This document shows positions 1-8,004 of a DNA stretch of 62,769 bases, piece by piece; positions within the stretch are counted from its first letter, which is position 1, and every line of letters starts with the position of its first letter. A program made the position numbers and the translations under genes. The stretch spans positions 1 to 62,769 of the forward strand of contig CAJOJA010000013.1 in assembly GCA_905234735.1 (NCBI GenBank). The letters run 5' to 3'. The stretch comes from an uncultured Bacteroidaceae bacterium. GTDB lineage: Bacteria > Bacteroidota > Bacteroidia > Bacteroidales > Bacteroidaceae. The notes below the pieces were generated by a model. It made no database searches, was not told the DNA's origin, and worked only from the letters and a program-made list of their open reading frames with translations.

Positions 1-49
1 AAGCCTCGACAGTCCGTTGCATTAATGGCTCGTCATCTTTGTTGTTCAT
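1..49 (-). CDS. 5' end of an unidentified gene running off the left edge
   Basis: An ATG at 49 on the minus strand opens a frame that reads MNNKDDEPLMQRTVEA and leaves the window without a stop. No Shine-Dalgarno or TAnnTTTG promoter is visible just upstream. Sixteen residues are too few to name a family. It could be the next gene after the hicA/hicB remnant or a chance frame. Confidence 0.2.
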   Translation of the reverse strand, partial: MNNKDDEPLMQRTVEA

Positions 50-119
50 AGAATCTATGGTTTCACTTTTCTACCGTTTAACACGTAATTTATTGATATC
101 TGGTTGCAGCTCCCTCGAC

Positions 120-296
120 AACTTCGCGTTTGGCAAAAGCGTGACAAGTATTGGCACGGACGTGCACACTCTATGTGCCGGCAGAGAGCAGAGCATTATA
201 CCAAAGCGCAGACCAATGGAAGGAATTCTTCTTCATAGAGGATGGAACAGGTGAAGGCAACGAACCCAGATAGCCTTTGTAGGTCATTGTATTCAT
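120..296 (-). pseudogene. Possible frameshifted hicB antitoxin remnant
   Basis: A strong GGAGG lies 7 bases before an ATG at 296, just after the hicA stop. The first residues, MNTMTYKGYLGS, match the start typical of Bacteroidetes HicB antitoxins. The frame then loses resemblance and stops at a TAG after 44 codons. No single frame restores the HicB core or its C-terminal DNA-binding part, although other frames show HicB-like fragments. I infer a hicB broken by one or more indels. A different small peptide gene cannot be excluded. Confidence 0.35.
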
Positions 297-308
297 ATCT
301 CATCCTCC

Positions 309-527
309 TTATTTAATTAAACCTGCTTCTTTCAAATCGTCATAGACTTGCTTCATGGCATAGCCCTTCACAATGTTTCCAGGGTGGGGCTTGTGCAGCA
401 TGATGGGCCGCTTGTCGCCATTCTTGAAGATGACGCGCGAACCCGATGTCCTGCCCTTGTCGCCCCTTTCGTAGCCGTAACCTTCAAGCAGCCGCTGCAT
501 CTCCTCGAACGTGAAGTCCGAGGGCAT
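309..527 (-). CDS. hicA: HicA-family mRNA interferase toxin, 5' end eroded
   Basis: This is a HicA-type toxin, a small double-stranded-RNA-binding-fold ribonuclease that cleaves mRNA when its antitoxin is absent. The residues FTFEEMQRLLEGYGYE, GRTSGSR and LHKPHPGN form the HicA core, and the C-terminus (VYDDLKEAGLIK) is complete. The catalytic His of the classical GSH motif is Arg here, which I recall as common in Bacteroidetes members. The open frame extends upstream through ENRFLR without ATG, GTG or TTG until it enters a heptamer repeat at 544-564, so the usual N-terminus (a short Lys-rich segment before RFL) appears to have been overwritten. The only nearby ATG, at 527, gives 72 residues and lacks a good ribosome site. 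Downstream hicB looks broken, so toxin and antitoxin have probably decayed together. Confidence 0.55.
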   Translation of the reverse strand: MPSDFTFEEMQRLLEGYGYERGDKGRTSGSRVIFKNGDKRPIMLHKPHPGNIVKGYAMKQVYDDLKEAGLIK

Positions 528-543
528 CCTTAGGAAGCGATTC

Positions 544-564
544 TCTAATCCCGAACCCCTAATC
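544..564. repeat. Heptamer tract, three units, at the lost hicA start
   Basis: On the minus strand the tract reads GATTAGG, GGTTCGG, GATTAGA, three 7-base units. The same unit family recurs at 50884-50911. It lies exactly where the hicA N-terminus should be. Confidence 0.6.
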
Positions 565-586
565 CACGTATTTTTATACAAAAGCC

Positions 587-617
587 TTTGCTTTCTCGAA
601 ACATATTCGTAACTTTG
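587..617 (+). promoter_or_regulatory. Bacteroidetes-type promoter for the ion channel
   Basis: TTTG at 587-590, a 19-base spacer, then TAACTTTG at 610-617. This matches the sigma-ABfr consensus TTTG/TAnnTTTG. The gene start follows 15 bases later. Confidence 0.75.
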
Positions 618-632
618 CGCCTGAACATAACT

Positions 633-1409
633 ATGGAACTGGCAAAACGTTTCTTTACAAATGACCATATCATGCTGGTGTTGGTGTTCATCAACACGGG
701 CATTATCTTCACCAGCGGTTTCATAAATCGCGAAGGGAATGTCCTGCTCATTATCGACAGCCTGTTTACGCTGCTGTTCCTGGTCGAAGCATGGGTCAAG
801 ATACGCGTACATGGCTTTCCGGGATATTGGGCTGACGGCTGGAATAGGTTTGACTTCATCATCGTGCTGTTGGCACTACCGGCGTGCATCAATCTCCTCG
901 GATTCGACTTCCCAGGAACGAACATACTCTTGTCGTTGAGGACGATGCGTGCATTCAAGTCTTTCCGCCTACTGAAGTTCATACCGAATATCGACAGTCT
1001 CCTGAAAGGTATCAGGATGGCATTCAGGTCTTCGTTCATCGTAGCTGTCGGGCTGATAGTCCTGTTGTTGATATTCAGCATCCTGACAACATTTCTCTTC
1101 GGCACGGCTGCCCCTCAGTACTTCGGGAACCCGGCCCTGAGTGTGTATTCCATCTTCCGCCTGTTCACGGTTGAAGGTTGGTATGAAATGCCCGAAGCCA
1201 TCGCCGCAAACAGCGGAGCGGGCATGGCCGTCTTCGCACGAATCTACTTCTCAACTCTGCTGTTCTTAGGCGGCATCATAGGCATGAGCCTGGTGAACAG
1301 TATTTTTGTTGACGCTATGGTCGCAGATAATAATGACGAGGTGCTTGAGAAGCTGTCTAAGTTGGAAAAGAAACTCGACGAGATGGATTTCCACTCGGAT
1401 GCTACTTAG
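633..1409 (+). CDS. Voltage-gated cation channel subunit (ion transport family, NaVBac-like)
   Basis: A 258-residue inner-membrane protein with the one-domain, six-helix layout of bacterial voltage-gated sodium channels, which assemble as tetramers. S1 is about 12-30, S2 37-56, S3 71-90, S4 97-118, S5 133-157, pore loop 169-190 and S6 200-226. S4 carries basic residues every third position (R103, R106, K109, R112, K115), the voltage-sensor pattern. The selectivity-filter region reads TVEGW (179-183), comparable to TLESW of NaChBac, so Na+ or Ca2+ selectivity is plausible but not proven. The tail at 234-251 is a short coiled coil (EVLEKLSKLEKKLDEM), as in tetramerising family members. I chose ATG 633 because it follows the promoter at 587-617; an upstream in-frame ATG at 588 lies inside that promoter. 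The stop is 8 bases before a copied addA start, suggesting an ancestral channel-addA operon. Confidence 0.85.
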   Translation: MELAKRFFTNDHIMLVLVFINTGIIFTSGFINREGNVLLIIDSLFTLLFLVEAWVKIRVHGFPGYWADGWNRFDFIIVLLALPACINLLGFDFPGTNILLSLRTMRAFKSFRLLKFIPNIDSLLKGIRMAFRSSFIVAVGLIVLLLIFSILTTFLFGTAAPQYFGNPALSVYSIFRLFTVEGWYEMPEAIAANSGAGMAVFARIYFSTLLFLGGIIGMSLVNSIFVDAMVADNNDEVLEKLSKLEKKLDEMDFHSDAT

Positions 1410-1417
1410 TTACTGAC

Positions 1418-1444
1418 ATGAAGCCTCGGTTCCTACTCTTCAGC
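1418..1444 (+). repeat. 27-bp direct repeat, left copy (duplicate of the addA 5' end)
   Basis: These 27 bases, starting ATGAAGCCTCGGTTCC, are identical to 4724-4750, the first nine codons of addA. The match begins exactly at the ATG and ends after nine codons. The two copies bracket the dockerin gene, its promoter and its hairpin (1445-4723). Confidence 0.9.
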
Positions 1445-1445
1445 A

Positions 1446-1483
1446 CCTCCCCGCCTTGGACACGACGTTCCGCGGCGGGGAGG
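1446..1483 (-). terminator. Hairpin downstream of the dockerin protein gene
   Basis: A perfect 10-bp inverted repeat, CCTCCCCGCC (1446-1455) and GGCGGGGAGG (1474-1483), with an 18-base loop. There is no T-run on either strand, so it may act as an RNA-stabilising 3' hairpin rather than a classic terminator. It starts one base after the 27-bp duplicate, so it could mark the edge of the inserted segment. Apart from this and the duplicate, 1410-1527 shows nothing. Confidence 0.45.
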
Positions 1484-1527
1484 ATGGGTATAAACAGCGG
1501 GGGGGAGCCCCTTCTGATTTGTTGCTA

Positions 1528-4500
1528 TCACTTCGTGACCGGCGTGACGGACTTCGACGTACCGCCCGACGGCGTGGCACCGGTGGTGTAGGTGCCGCTC
1601 CAGAGCGCATTGCTGCCGCCGGAGATGGAGGTGCTGTTGTAGACGACGGTTCCCGAACCGCTCAGGCTGGGATGGCTGACCAGGATGTTGGCGCTGTTCA
1701 GGGCCTGCGGCATCTTGTAGCTGCAGAGCACCGTCCCGCTGCTGTTCTTGACGCTGATGTAGTAGCCCTTCGTCAGGCTTACGCTCGAGACCAGGGCGTA
1801 GGGCTGCGTGGCACTGGTGGGTACACCGGCAGTGGAGGTAGAGCCGCCGCCCTGGCTGCCGCCCGTGCCGATGAGCACGCCGCCCGTGAGCACGAAGTTG
1901 GCATTGTCGCAGTCGAAGGCCTCCTCGGGCGAGGTGGTGGAGGTGGCCACGACGATGCCGCCGTTGACCACGATGCCGCTGGTGCCGCTGGAGGCATTGG
2001 AGTCGATGGCATCGTTGTTGGAGGCGTGTGCCCAGACGTTTCCGTCGTTGAAGGTGATGGTGGAGGCCGCGTTGATGGCGTCGTCGTAGGTGTTGCTCTC
2101 GAAGGTACCGCCGTTGAAGGTGATGGTGGACTTGCTCTCCAGTCCCTCAGCTCCGTCGCTGGCTGTGCCCAGTGTGATGTCGCCGCCGTTTACGACGATG
2201 GCTCCCATGCACTTCACGGCCTTGGTGCTGCCGATGAAGCCCTCGTTCATGCCTCCGCCGGGGAATCCGCCCATTCCTCCCGACGAGGAGGTGGTGGCGA
2301 GGTATTGTCCTGTGGTGGTGACCGTGAGAACGGGGCCTGCGGAGCCACTGCCTATGGTGAGTTTGGAGGCCTTGGAGCTGTTTCCGACCTTTATGCCTTT
2401 GCCTCCGCGGGCCGAGCTGTTGATGGTGATGGTGCCGCCCTTCAGGGTCATGTCGCCGTCGCTCTTCAGCCCTCGGCTGCCCACGCCCTCCGTCTCTCCG
2501 TTGCCCGTATAGGTGGCACCGTCGCCCGTGGTCGTGAGGGTATAGGTGCCGTCGTTGACGGTGAGCGTGCCGTCGGCCGATATGCCTCGTGCCGCACTGC
2601 CGGTGGCATTGACGACTATCTCGCCTCCGTTGCCCACGTAGTCCGTGCACTTAAAGGCTGTGCAATAGCTGGGGTCGGTGCCGATGATGAGGTATTCGCC
2701 GCCTGCCGTGTCGGTGATGCTGCCTCCGTCGACCTGCATAGTGCCGTCGGCCTTCAGGCCCTTGCTGATGATGCCGTCGTGGGTGAGCGTGAGCACGGCA
2801 CCCGTGACGAGGATGTCGCCGTCGGCCTTCACGCAGAACGACTTGTAGGTCTCTCCCTCCTCGGTGGCCGTGGATGCGCTGCTCCAGGTCGAGGTGACGT
2901 CGCTAATCGGGTAGGTGCGCGTGGTGCTGCTGGTCGAATACGTGCTGCTGATGGTATAGAACACGTCGCTACCCGTGAGCGAGAGGCTGAAGGAAGCGCT
3001 GCGGATGGTGTAGGTGGACGAGGAGCCTCCGCCCCCCCATCCGCCTCCGCCGCCTCGCGAGGTGTAGTCGTCGCTCTTGAAGTAGTAGGTGCCGCTGGCG
3101 GCCTCTCCGAAGTCGTAGTAGTAGAACGTCGAGGTGGTTCCGTTGGCGCTCAGGCTTGCCTGGTTGGAGAGTGTGGCCACGAGAGTGCCGGAACTGTTGT
3201 AGAGGTAGACATTCTTCCAGGCCTGCGACGACTGTCCGCCGGGAAAAGAACCGCCTCCACCGCCAGAGGATGAGGTCGGAATGCTGACATACAGACGATA
3301 ACTCTTTGCAACGGTGGACGAGGATTTGTCGATGTCCAGGATGCCACCCTTTCCGTTGGCATTGATTTCGAGGCTGCCCCCCGTAAGCACCACGTTTCCG
3401 TCGGAGTTTATGCCTCGTCCACCGTCGGCTGTATTGTTGATGGTGAAGGTGCCCCCGGCAATGGTGAGCGTTCCGCCGGCCTTTATGGCGGTGGTGTAGC
3501 TGGGGTCGTAAACGGTAGCATCGTCGGTGGTGGTTTCGGTCACGATATAACTGCCACTCTGGGTAATGTCGAACGTACCGTCCGTGATGGTGATGTCCGT
3601 CATCGACTTGATGGCCTTCACGTCATCGCCCGTTGTGGTGATGGAGATGTCGCCCCCGGATATGGTCATCAGCGAATCACATTTTAGGGCCGACACATCG
3701 CTGCCCGAAAGGTTGATGGAAAGCACGCCGCCCGCGATTATCATCTGGCCGTTCTGCTCGTCGGCTGCGTTCTTAGTAACTTCGGCCTGTATGCCGTCGC
3801 CCTTTACATTGCTTATGCTGACGGTTCCCCCGTTCATCTGGAAGTACTGGCCCGCGTGTATGCCGTCGCTGGCAGCTCCGTTGATGGTGATGGTGCCCGT
3901 GGTTCGCTTCACCTCCATGTATTCGTTCGATGCTATGGCGTGCTTGCTGTTGCCGATAACGGTGAGCGCACCGCCCTTGCTTATCTCCAGATGGCCCTTG
4001 CAATAGAGAGCCGCCTTTTGGCTTCCGCTTCCGTCCACGAGCGTGTTCTGCGTACCTTCAGCCAGTTCCAGCGCAACGCGCTTTCCACACTGGAGGTAGA
4101 TGGCTGCACCTGCTGGGTTGGTGAGGTTGAGGCCATTAAGAATGAGGGCGGTCTTGTACGAGCCGGTGTAGGTGAACGAGCCGTTCTGACTTTCGCCGCT
4201 CAACACCGTGGCAAACTCCGCCGCTGTGTTGGTATTCTCCACGCTCACGTTGCCTCCGTTCACGGTTATGCTGACGTAGGGTTCCCATGCCGTGGGCAGG
4301 CTGTAGGTCACCTCCGTTTCCGTGTAACGGATAAACAGGGTGTCGGACGCAACTTCGGCCGTCGACTTGCCCAGAATGACATTTACCAACTGGGTGACAT
4401 CGGCAATGTTCACCTGTCCGTCGCCGTTGACATCCGCAAAGCTTTCGTCGTCGGCCGTGGCTTTGCCCAGAATGATGTTGACCAGTTGAGTGACGTCTGC

Positions 4501-4608
4501 GATGTTTACCTCGCCGTCGTTGTTTACGTCACCGATGTAGCGTGGATAGGCAGAGACCAGGGCCATCATCATGAGTCCCAACAGTGCTGCCATGCGTTTT
4601 GCTTTCAT
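1528..4608 (-). CDS. Secreted dockerin-like, DUF4353-type carbohydrate-binding protein
   Basis: A 1026-residue exported protein. Residues 1-20 are a signal peptide (LLGLMMMALVSA core). Two calcium-binding dockerin-type repeats follow at about 26-48 and 58-80, each with a D-x-N-x-D-G-x-V-N-I-A-D-V loop and a QLVN(I/V)ILGK helix. The remainder is right-handed beta-helix-like: many short strands in TITGGxxxI..AxxDGIxA patterns, typical of the DUF4353 (Cthe_2159-like) family, whose founding member binds polygalacturonic acid. Gly/Ser-rich linkers interrupt it (FPGG, GGGGG, GGMGGFPGGG). Start ATG 4608 is chosen for the signal peptide and because its promoter lies at 4648-4655; the open frame continues upstream without a secretion signal. 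A surface glycan-binding role is inference. The whole gene sits between two copies of the addA 5' end, so it probably arrived as an insertion. No cohesin partner is seen nearby. Confidence 0.8.
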   Translation of the reverse strand: MKAKRMAALLGLMMMALVSAYPRYIGDVNNDGEVNIADVTQLVNIILGKATADDESFADVNGDGQVNIADVTQLVNVILGKSTAEVASDTLFIRYTETEVTYSLPTAWEPYVSITVNGGNVSVENTNTAAEFATVLSGESQNGSFTYTGSYKTALILNGLNLTNPAGAAIYLQCGKRVALELAEGTQNTLVDGSGSQKAALYCKGHLEISKGGALTVIGNSKHAIASNEYMEVKRTTGTITINGAASDGIHAGQYFQMNGGTVSISNVKGDGIQAEVTKNAADEQNGQMIIAGGVLSINLSGSDVSALKCDSLMTISGGDISITTTGDDVKAIKSMTDITITDGTFDITQSGSYIVTETTTDDATVYDPSYTTAIKAGGTLTIAGGTFTINNTADGGRGINSDGNVVLTGGSLEINANGKGGILDIDKSSSTVAKSYRLYVSIPTSSSGGGGGSFPGGQSSQAWKNVYLYNSSGTLVATLSNQASLSANGTTSTFYYYDFGEAASGTYYFKSDDYTSRGGGGGWGGGGSSSTYTIRSASFSLSLTGSDVFYTISSTYSTSSTTRTYPISDVTSTWSSASTATEEGETYKSFCVKADGDILVTGAVLTLTHDGIISKGLKADGTMQVDGGSITDTAGGEYLIIGTDPSYCTAFKCTDYVGNGGEIVVNATGSAARGISADGTLTVNDGTYTLTTTGDGATYTGNGETEGVGSRGLKSDGDMTLKGGTITINSSARGGKGIKVGNSSKASKLTIGSGSAGPVLTVTTTGQYLATTSSSGGMGGFPGGGMNEGFIGSTKAVKCMGAIVVNGGDITLGTASDGAEGLESKSTITFNGGTFESNTYDDAINAASTITFNDGNVWAHASNNDAIDSNASSGTSGIVVNGGIVVATSTTSPEEAFDCDNANFVLTGGVLIGTGGSQGGGSTSTAGVPTSATQPYALVSSVSLTKGYYISVKNSSGTVLCSYKMPQALNSANILVSHPSLSGSGTVVYNSTSISGGSNALWSGTYTTGATPSGGTSKSVTPVTK

Positions 4609-4647
4609 TTCGTAAGTATTATTGCCGGATAAATTACAAATCGTGCG

Positions 4648-4655
4648 CAAAATTA
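4648..4655 (-). promoter_or_regulatory. -7 element for the dockerin protein gene
   Basis: On the minus strand this reads TAATTTTG, a TAnnTTTG match, 39 bases before the ATG at 4608. Confidence 0.55.
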
Positions 4656-4708
4656 CAAAAAAGAAACAAATAATGTTCGTTTCGTACACGTATTTAACAT
4701 TTATTTTA

Positions 4709-4716
4709 TAACTTTG
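4709..4716 (+). promoter_or_regulatory. -7 element for addA
   Basis: TAACTTTG at 4709-4716, 7 bases before the addA ATG, predicts a very short leader. If the 1445-4723 segment is an insertion, this promoter came with it and replaced readthrough from the channel gene. Confidence 0.6.
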
Positions 4717-4723
4717 TGCTGTT

Positions 4724-4750
4724 ATGAAGCCTCGGTTCCTACTCTTCAGC
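4724..4750 (+). repeat. 27-bp direct repeat, right copy
   Basis: Identical to 1418-1444. This copy is the functional start of addA. Confidence 0.9.
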
Positions 4751-7700
4751 GCATCGGCAGGCTCGGGAAAGACGTACAACCTGGCCATGCAATACATCGC
4801 ACTGCTCGTCCGGGGCGGTGCATCCGCACGTACGACAGGAAGCGCGCCCGCAGTGAGCGAACATACGTTCCGCCATACGCTGGCCGTGACGTTCACCAAC
4901 AAGGCCACGGCCGAGATGAAGGAAAGGATACTGAAGTTCCTCTACAACTTCTGGAAGGGGCTGGGCCATCCGAACGACTTCAGGAAACTGAACGAACTGC
5001 TCGCCAAGGACTACCAGTTGACGCTGCCCGAGCCCGAGGTGCGCGAACGGTGCCACCGGGCCCTGCGCGCCATCCTGCACGACTATAGCCGCTTCAGCGT
5101 AAGCACCATCGATGCCTTCTTCCAGACCGTGCTGCGCAACATGGCCCACGAACTGGGACTGAACGCCCGGCTGCAGGTAGATTTGGAGGACAAGGACGTC
5201 ATCAGTCTGGCCGTGGACAATCTGGTGGACAACCTGCGCCACGACAACCGTGACGTGCTGCCCTGGCTGCAGAGCTACATCGAGCAGCAGCTGGGCGAAG
5301 GGCGTGCCTGGGACGTGCGACGCGAACTGAAACAGACGGCACGTATGCTCTTCGAAGAGGCCTACCTGAAACGCTCGCTCGACCCCGCCAACCAGTCCTT
5401 CGACATCGAGAACATACGCGCCTTCCGCACTGCACTGGAAGAGGAACGCCAGCGGTTGCTGCTCCCCGTGCGACGACTGGCTCAGGACTTCGAGGACGTA
5501 CTTCGCAACAACGGGCTGGAATACGACGAACTGTGCAACTACAGCAACTACGTGCGCAACTACATCGAGGGACTGAAGGAGGGCAACCTGGAGGTGAAAT
5601 TCAACAGCTATCTGGCCGCCATGACCGACGAGCCCCTGAAGCTCCTGAAGGCCGCACTGCGCAGGGAGAAGGCACTACAGGCCATCGCCGAGGACCTCTC
5701 CGCCCGTCTGGCCCAGCTCCATCACTCCCACGAAGAGGCCAGCAAGCAGGTGGGCAGCATAGAACTGCTCCTCGCCAACCTGACGCCCATGGGACTGCTG
5801 GGAGCCATCGACCACGAAATCACCCGACTGTCGGACGCGCGAAACCGCTTCATGCTGGCCCGCACCCCCATCATGCTCAAACGCATGATTGGCACCGACG
5901 ACACACCCTTCATCTTCGAGCGCATCGGCACCCGCTACAACAACATCATGATTGACGAATTCCAGGACACGAGCCAACTGCAATGGGAGAACTTCCGCAC
6001 GTTGCTCGTCGACAACCTGGCCTCGGGCGGACTGAGCATGGTGGTGGGCGACATCAAGCAGAGCATCTACCGCTGGCGCAACGGCGACTGGCACATCCTG
6101 CACGACCTGAACCGAAACGGCTACAACGGTACTCCGCTGCTGAAGGAGGAGTTGCGCACGAACTTCCGCAGCCTGGGGAAAATCGTTACCTTCAACAACC
6201 TCTTCTTCCCCCTGGCCGCCAGCGAACTGGACAAGCTGGACACGAGCAGCAGCGTACACCTGAAGGACCTCTACGCCGACGTGTCGCAGGAGATACATAA
6301 GGAGAAGGAGAAAGGCTTCGTGCGCATACAACTCTGCCAGGCCGACGACGCCGAGACGGAGGAGGCATGGGAGGAATGGATGCTGGCCGACCTGTGCCGT
6401 CAGGTGGCCGACCTGCACGGGCGGGGTATCCCCTACCGCGAGATGACCATCCTGCTGCGCAAGAATCGCTACATCGGCCCCACCATCGCCTACTTTGCCG
6501 AACACATGCCCGAGGTGCAACTGGTCTCGAACGAAGCCTTCCTGCTGGGAGCATCGGTGGCCGTGAGGATGATGGTGTGCGCCCTGCAAATGGTAGACGA
6601 CCGTGAGCGCGACCCCGTGGCCGTAGCCTACATCGTGAAGCACTACGTTCGCGACGTACTCCACCAGACGGAGACCACGGAGAACGACTTCCTGCTGGCT
6701 GAGCCGGAGGACAGCCTGCCAGAGGACTTCATCCAGAACCTGGACGAACTGCGCCGACTGCCCCTCTACGAGCTGTGCGAGACACTGTACCGCGCGCTCC
6801 ACCTGCAGGAAATCCAGGGACAGGACGCCTACCTGTTTGCCTTCTTCGACGAACTGGCCACCTACCTGCGCGACAATCCGTCGGACATCCCCACCTTCAT
6901 CCAGCATTGGACCGACACCATGCAGCACAAGGCCATACCCGGGGGCGATACCGAAGGCATACGCATATACTCGATACACAAGGCCAAGGGACTGGCCTTC
7001 CACACCGTGCTGATGCCCTACGCCGAATGGGACATCGAAAAGGACCGCAACGAAAGCCTCTTCTGGTGCCATCCCAAGGAGGCGCCCCTCAATAGGATGG
7101 GTTCCGTACCCATACACTTCACCGCTCGCGTGCGCAAAAGCATCTTCTCCCAGGACTACCTGGCGGAGCACGTCAGCCGACGCGCCGACGAGCTAAACGA
7201 CCTGTACGTGGCCTTCACCCGTGCGAAGGCAAACCTGTACGTCTGGGGACTGAGCACCACAGAACTGAAGCCGGACAACTACGCCATCACCATCGCCGAC
7301 CTGATGCACCAATGCCTTGAGGACGTGGAGGGCATAGAAAGCCATACGGAGGACGACTCGGGGGTGCTGACGACCTACACCTACGGACCTGAACCGACAA
7401 ACGAGGGCATCGAGCCCATGCCCACGCAGCAGACGGGCACCCCCATCGGAATGTGTTCCTACGGTGGCGACTTCACCTTCCGCCAAAGCAGTCGGGCACG
7501 GGCCTTCATCAGCGACCTGACGTCGGAACCCGAAGAGGGTGAGAGCCGCATGGAGTATGTGGAACAGGGTAAACTGCTGCACTACATCTTCAGCCAAATC
7601 AGCACGGCAGACGACATAGACCGCGTAATACGACAATTTGCCCAGCAGGGTATACTGAAGTCGGACAGCCAGGTGCGCAAGACCCGCGAACTGGCCCTGC

Positions 7701-8002
7701 GAGGCCTGCGCCACGAACAGGTGCGCGACTGGTACTCGGGCCGCTACCGGCTGTTCAACGAATGCAACATACTGGTGCCCAACCCCGAGACGGGCAAACT
7801 GGAGACGCGCCGCCCCGACCGCGTCATGATGTCGGCAGAACGCATCATCATCGTCGACTTCAAGTTCGGAAACGCGCGTCCCGAATACCACCGGCAGGTG
7901 GCCGAATATATGCAGATATTGCAGAGTATGTACCCACAGCACGCAGTCGAGGGATGGCTGTGGTATGTGTATAGGAACAGAGTGGAAGAAGTGAAAGATT
8001 AG
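4724..8002 (+). CDS. addA: AddA/RecB-like UvrD-family helicase-nuclease
   Basis: The large subunit of a RecBCD/AddAB-type double-strand-break resection enzyme, 1092 residues, cytoplasmic. Helicase motifs are in order: Walker A SASAGSGKT (9-17), motif II IDEFQD near 410, motif III GDIKQSIYRWR near 440, motif V SIHKAKG near 750 and motif VI LYVAFTRAK near 826. The C-terminal RecB-type nuclease shows the IVDFK catalytic strand near 1042 followed by the EYMQIL helix, so the nuclease looks intact. The start is fixed by the N-terminal KPRFLLFSASAG, which leads directly into the P-loop. The gene is followed after 2 bases by the addB partner, so translation is likely coupled. Its first 27 bases are duplicated at 1418-1444. 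Confidence 0.9.
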   Translation: MKPRFLLFSASAGSGKTYNLAMQYIALLVRGGASARTTGSAPAVSEHTFRHTLAVTFTNKATAEMKERILKFLYNFWKGLGHPNDFRKLNELLAKDYQLTLPEPEVRERCHRALRAILHDYSRFSVSTIDAFFQTVLRNMAHELGLNARLQVDLEDKDVISLAVDNLVDNLRHDNRDVLPWLQSYIEQQLGEGRAWDVRRELKQTARMLFEEAYLKRSLDPANQSFDIENIRAFRTALEEERQRLLLPVRRLAQDFEDVLRNNGLEYDELCNYSNYVRNYIEGLKEGNLEVKFNSYLAAMTDEPLKLLKAALRREKALQAIAEDLSARLAQLHHSHEEASKQVGSIELLLANLTPMGLLGAIDHEITRLSDARNRFMLARTPIMLKRMIGTDDTPFIFERIGTRYNNIMIDEFQDTSQLQWENFRTLLVDNLASGGLSMVVGDIKQSIYRWRNGDWHILHDLNRNGYNGTPLLKEELRTNFRSLGKIVTFNNLFFPLAASELDKLDTSSSVHLKDLYADVSQEIHKEKEKGFVRIQLCQADDAETEEAWEEWMLADLCRQVADLHGRGIPYREMTILLRKNRYIGPTIAYFAEHMPEVQLVSNEAFLLGASVAVRMMVCALQMVDDRERDPVAVAYIVKHYVRDVLHQTETTENDFLLAEPEDSLPEDFIQNLDELRRLPLYELCETLYRALHLQEIQGQDAYLFAFFDELATYLRDNPSDIPTFIQHWTDTMQHKAIPGGDTEGIRIYSIHKAKGLAFHTVLMPYAEWDIEKDRNESLFWCHPKEAPLNRMGSVPIHFTARVRKSIFSQDYLAEHVSRRADELNDLYVAFTRAKANLYVWGLSTTELKPDNYAITIADLMHQCLEDVEGIESHTEDDSGVLTTYTYGPEPTNEGIEPMPTQQTGTPIGMCSYGGDFTFRQSSRARAFISDLTSEPEEGESRMEYVEQGKLLHYIFSQISTADDIDRVIRQFAQQGILKSDSQVRKTRELALRGLRHEQVRDWYSGRYRLFNECNILVPNPETGKLETRRPDRVMMSAERIIIVDFKFGNARPEYHRQVAEYMQILQSMYPQHAVEGWLWYVYRNRVEEVKD

Positions 8003-8004
8003 AG

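Noticed and set aside
39..254. A 71-codon plus-strand frame at the left edge
   Set aside because: It lies antisense to the hicB remnant, has no promoter and no recognisable product.
1456..3273. A 605-codon plus-strand frame opposite the dockerin protein gene
   Set aside because: It is antisense to a gene with a signal peptide and dockerin repeats. Its composition is Ala/Gly/Val/Arg-rich with no domain, as expected from a GC-rich shadow frame.
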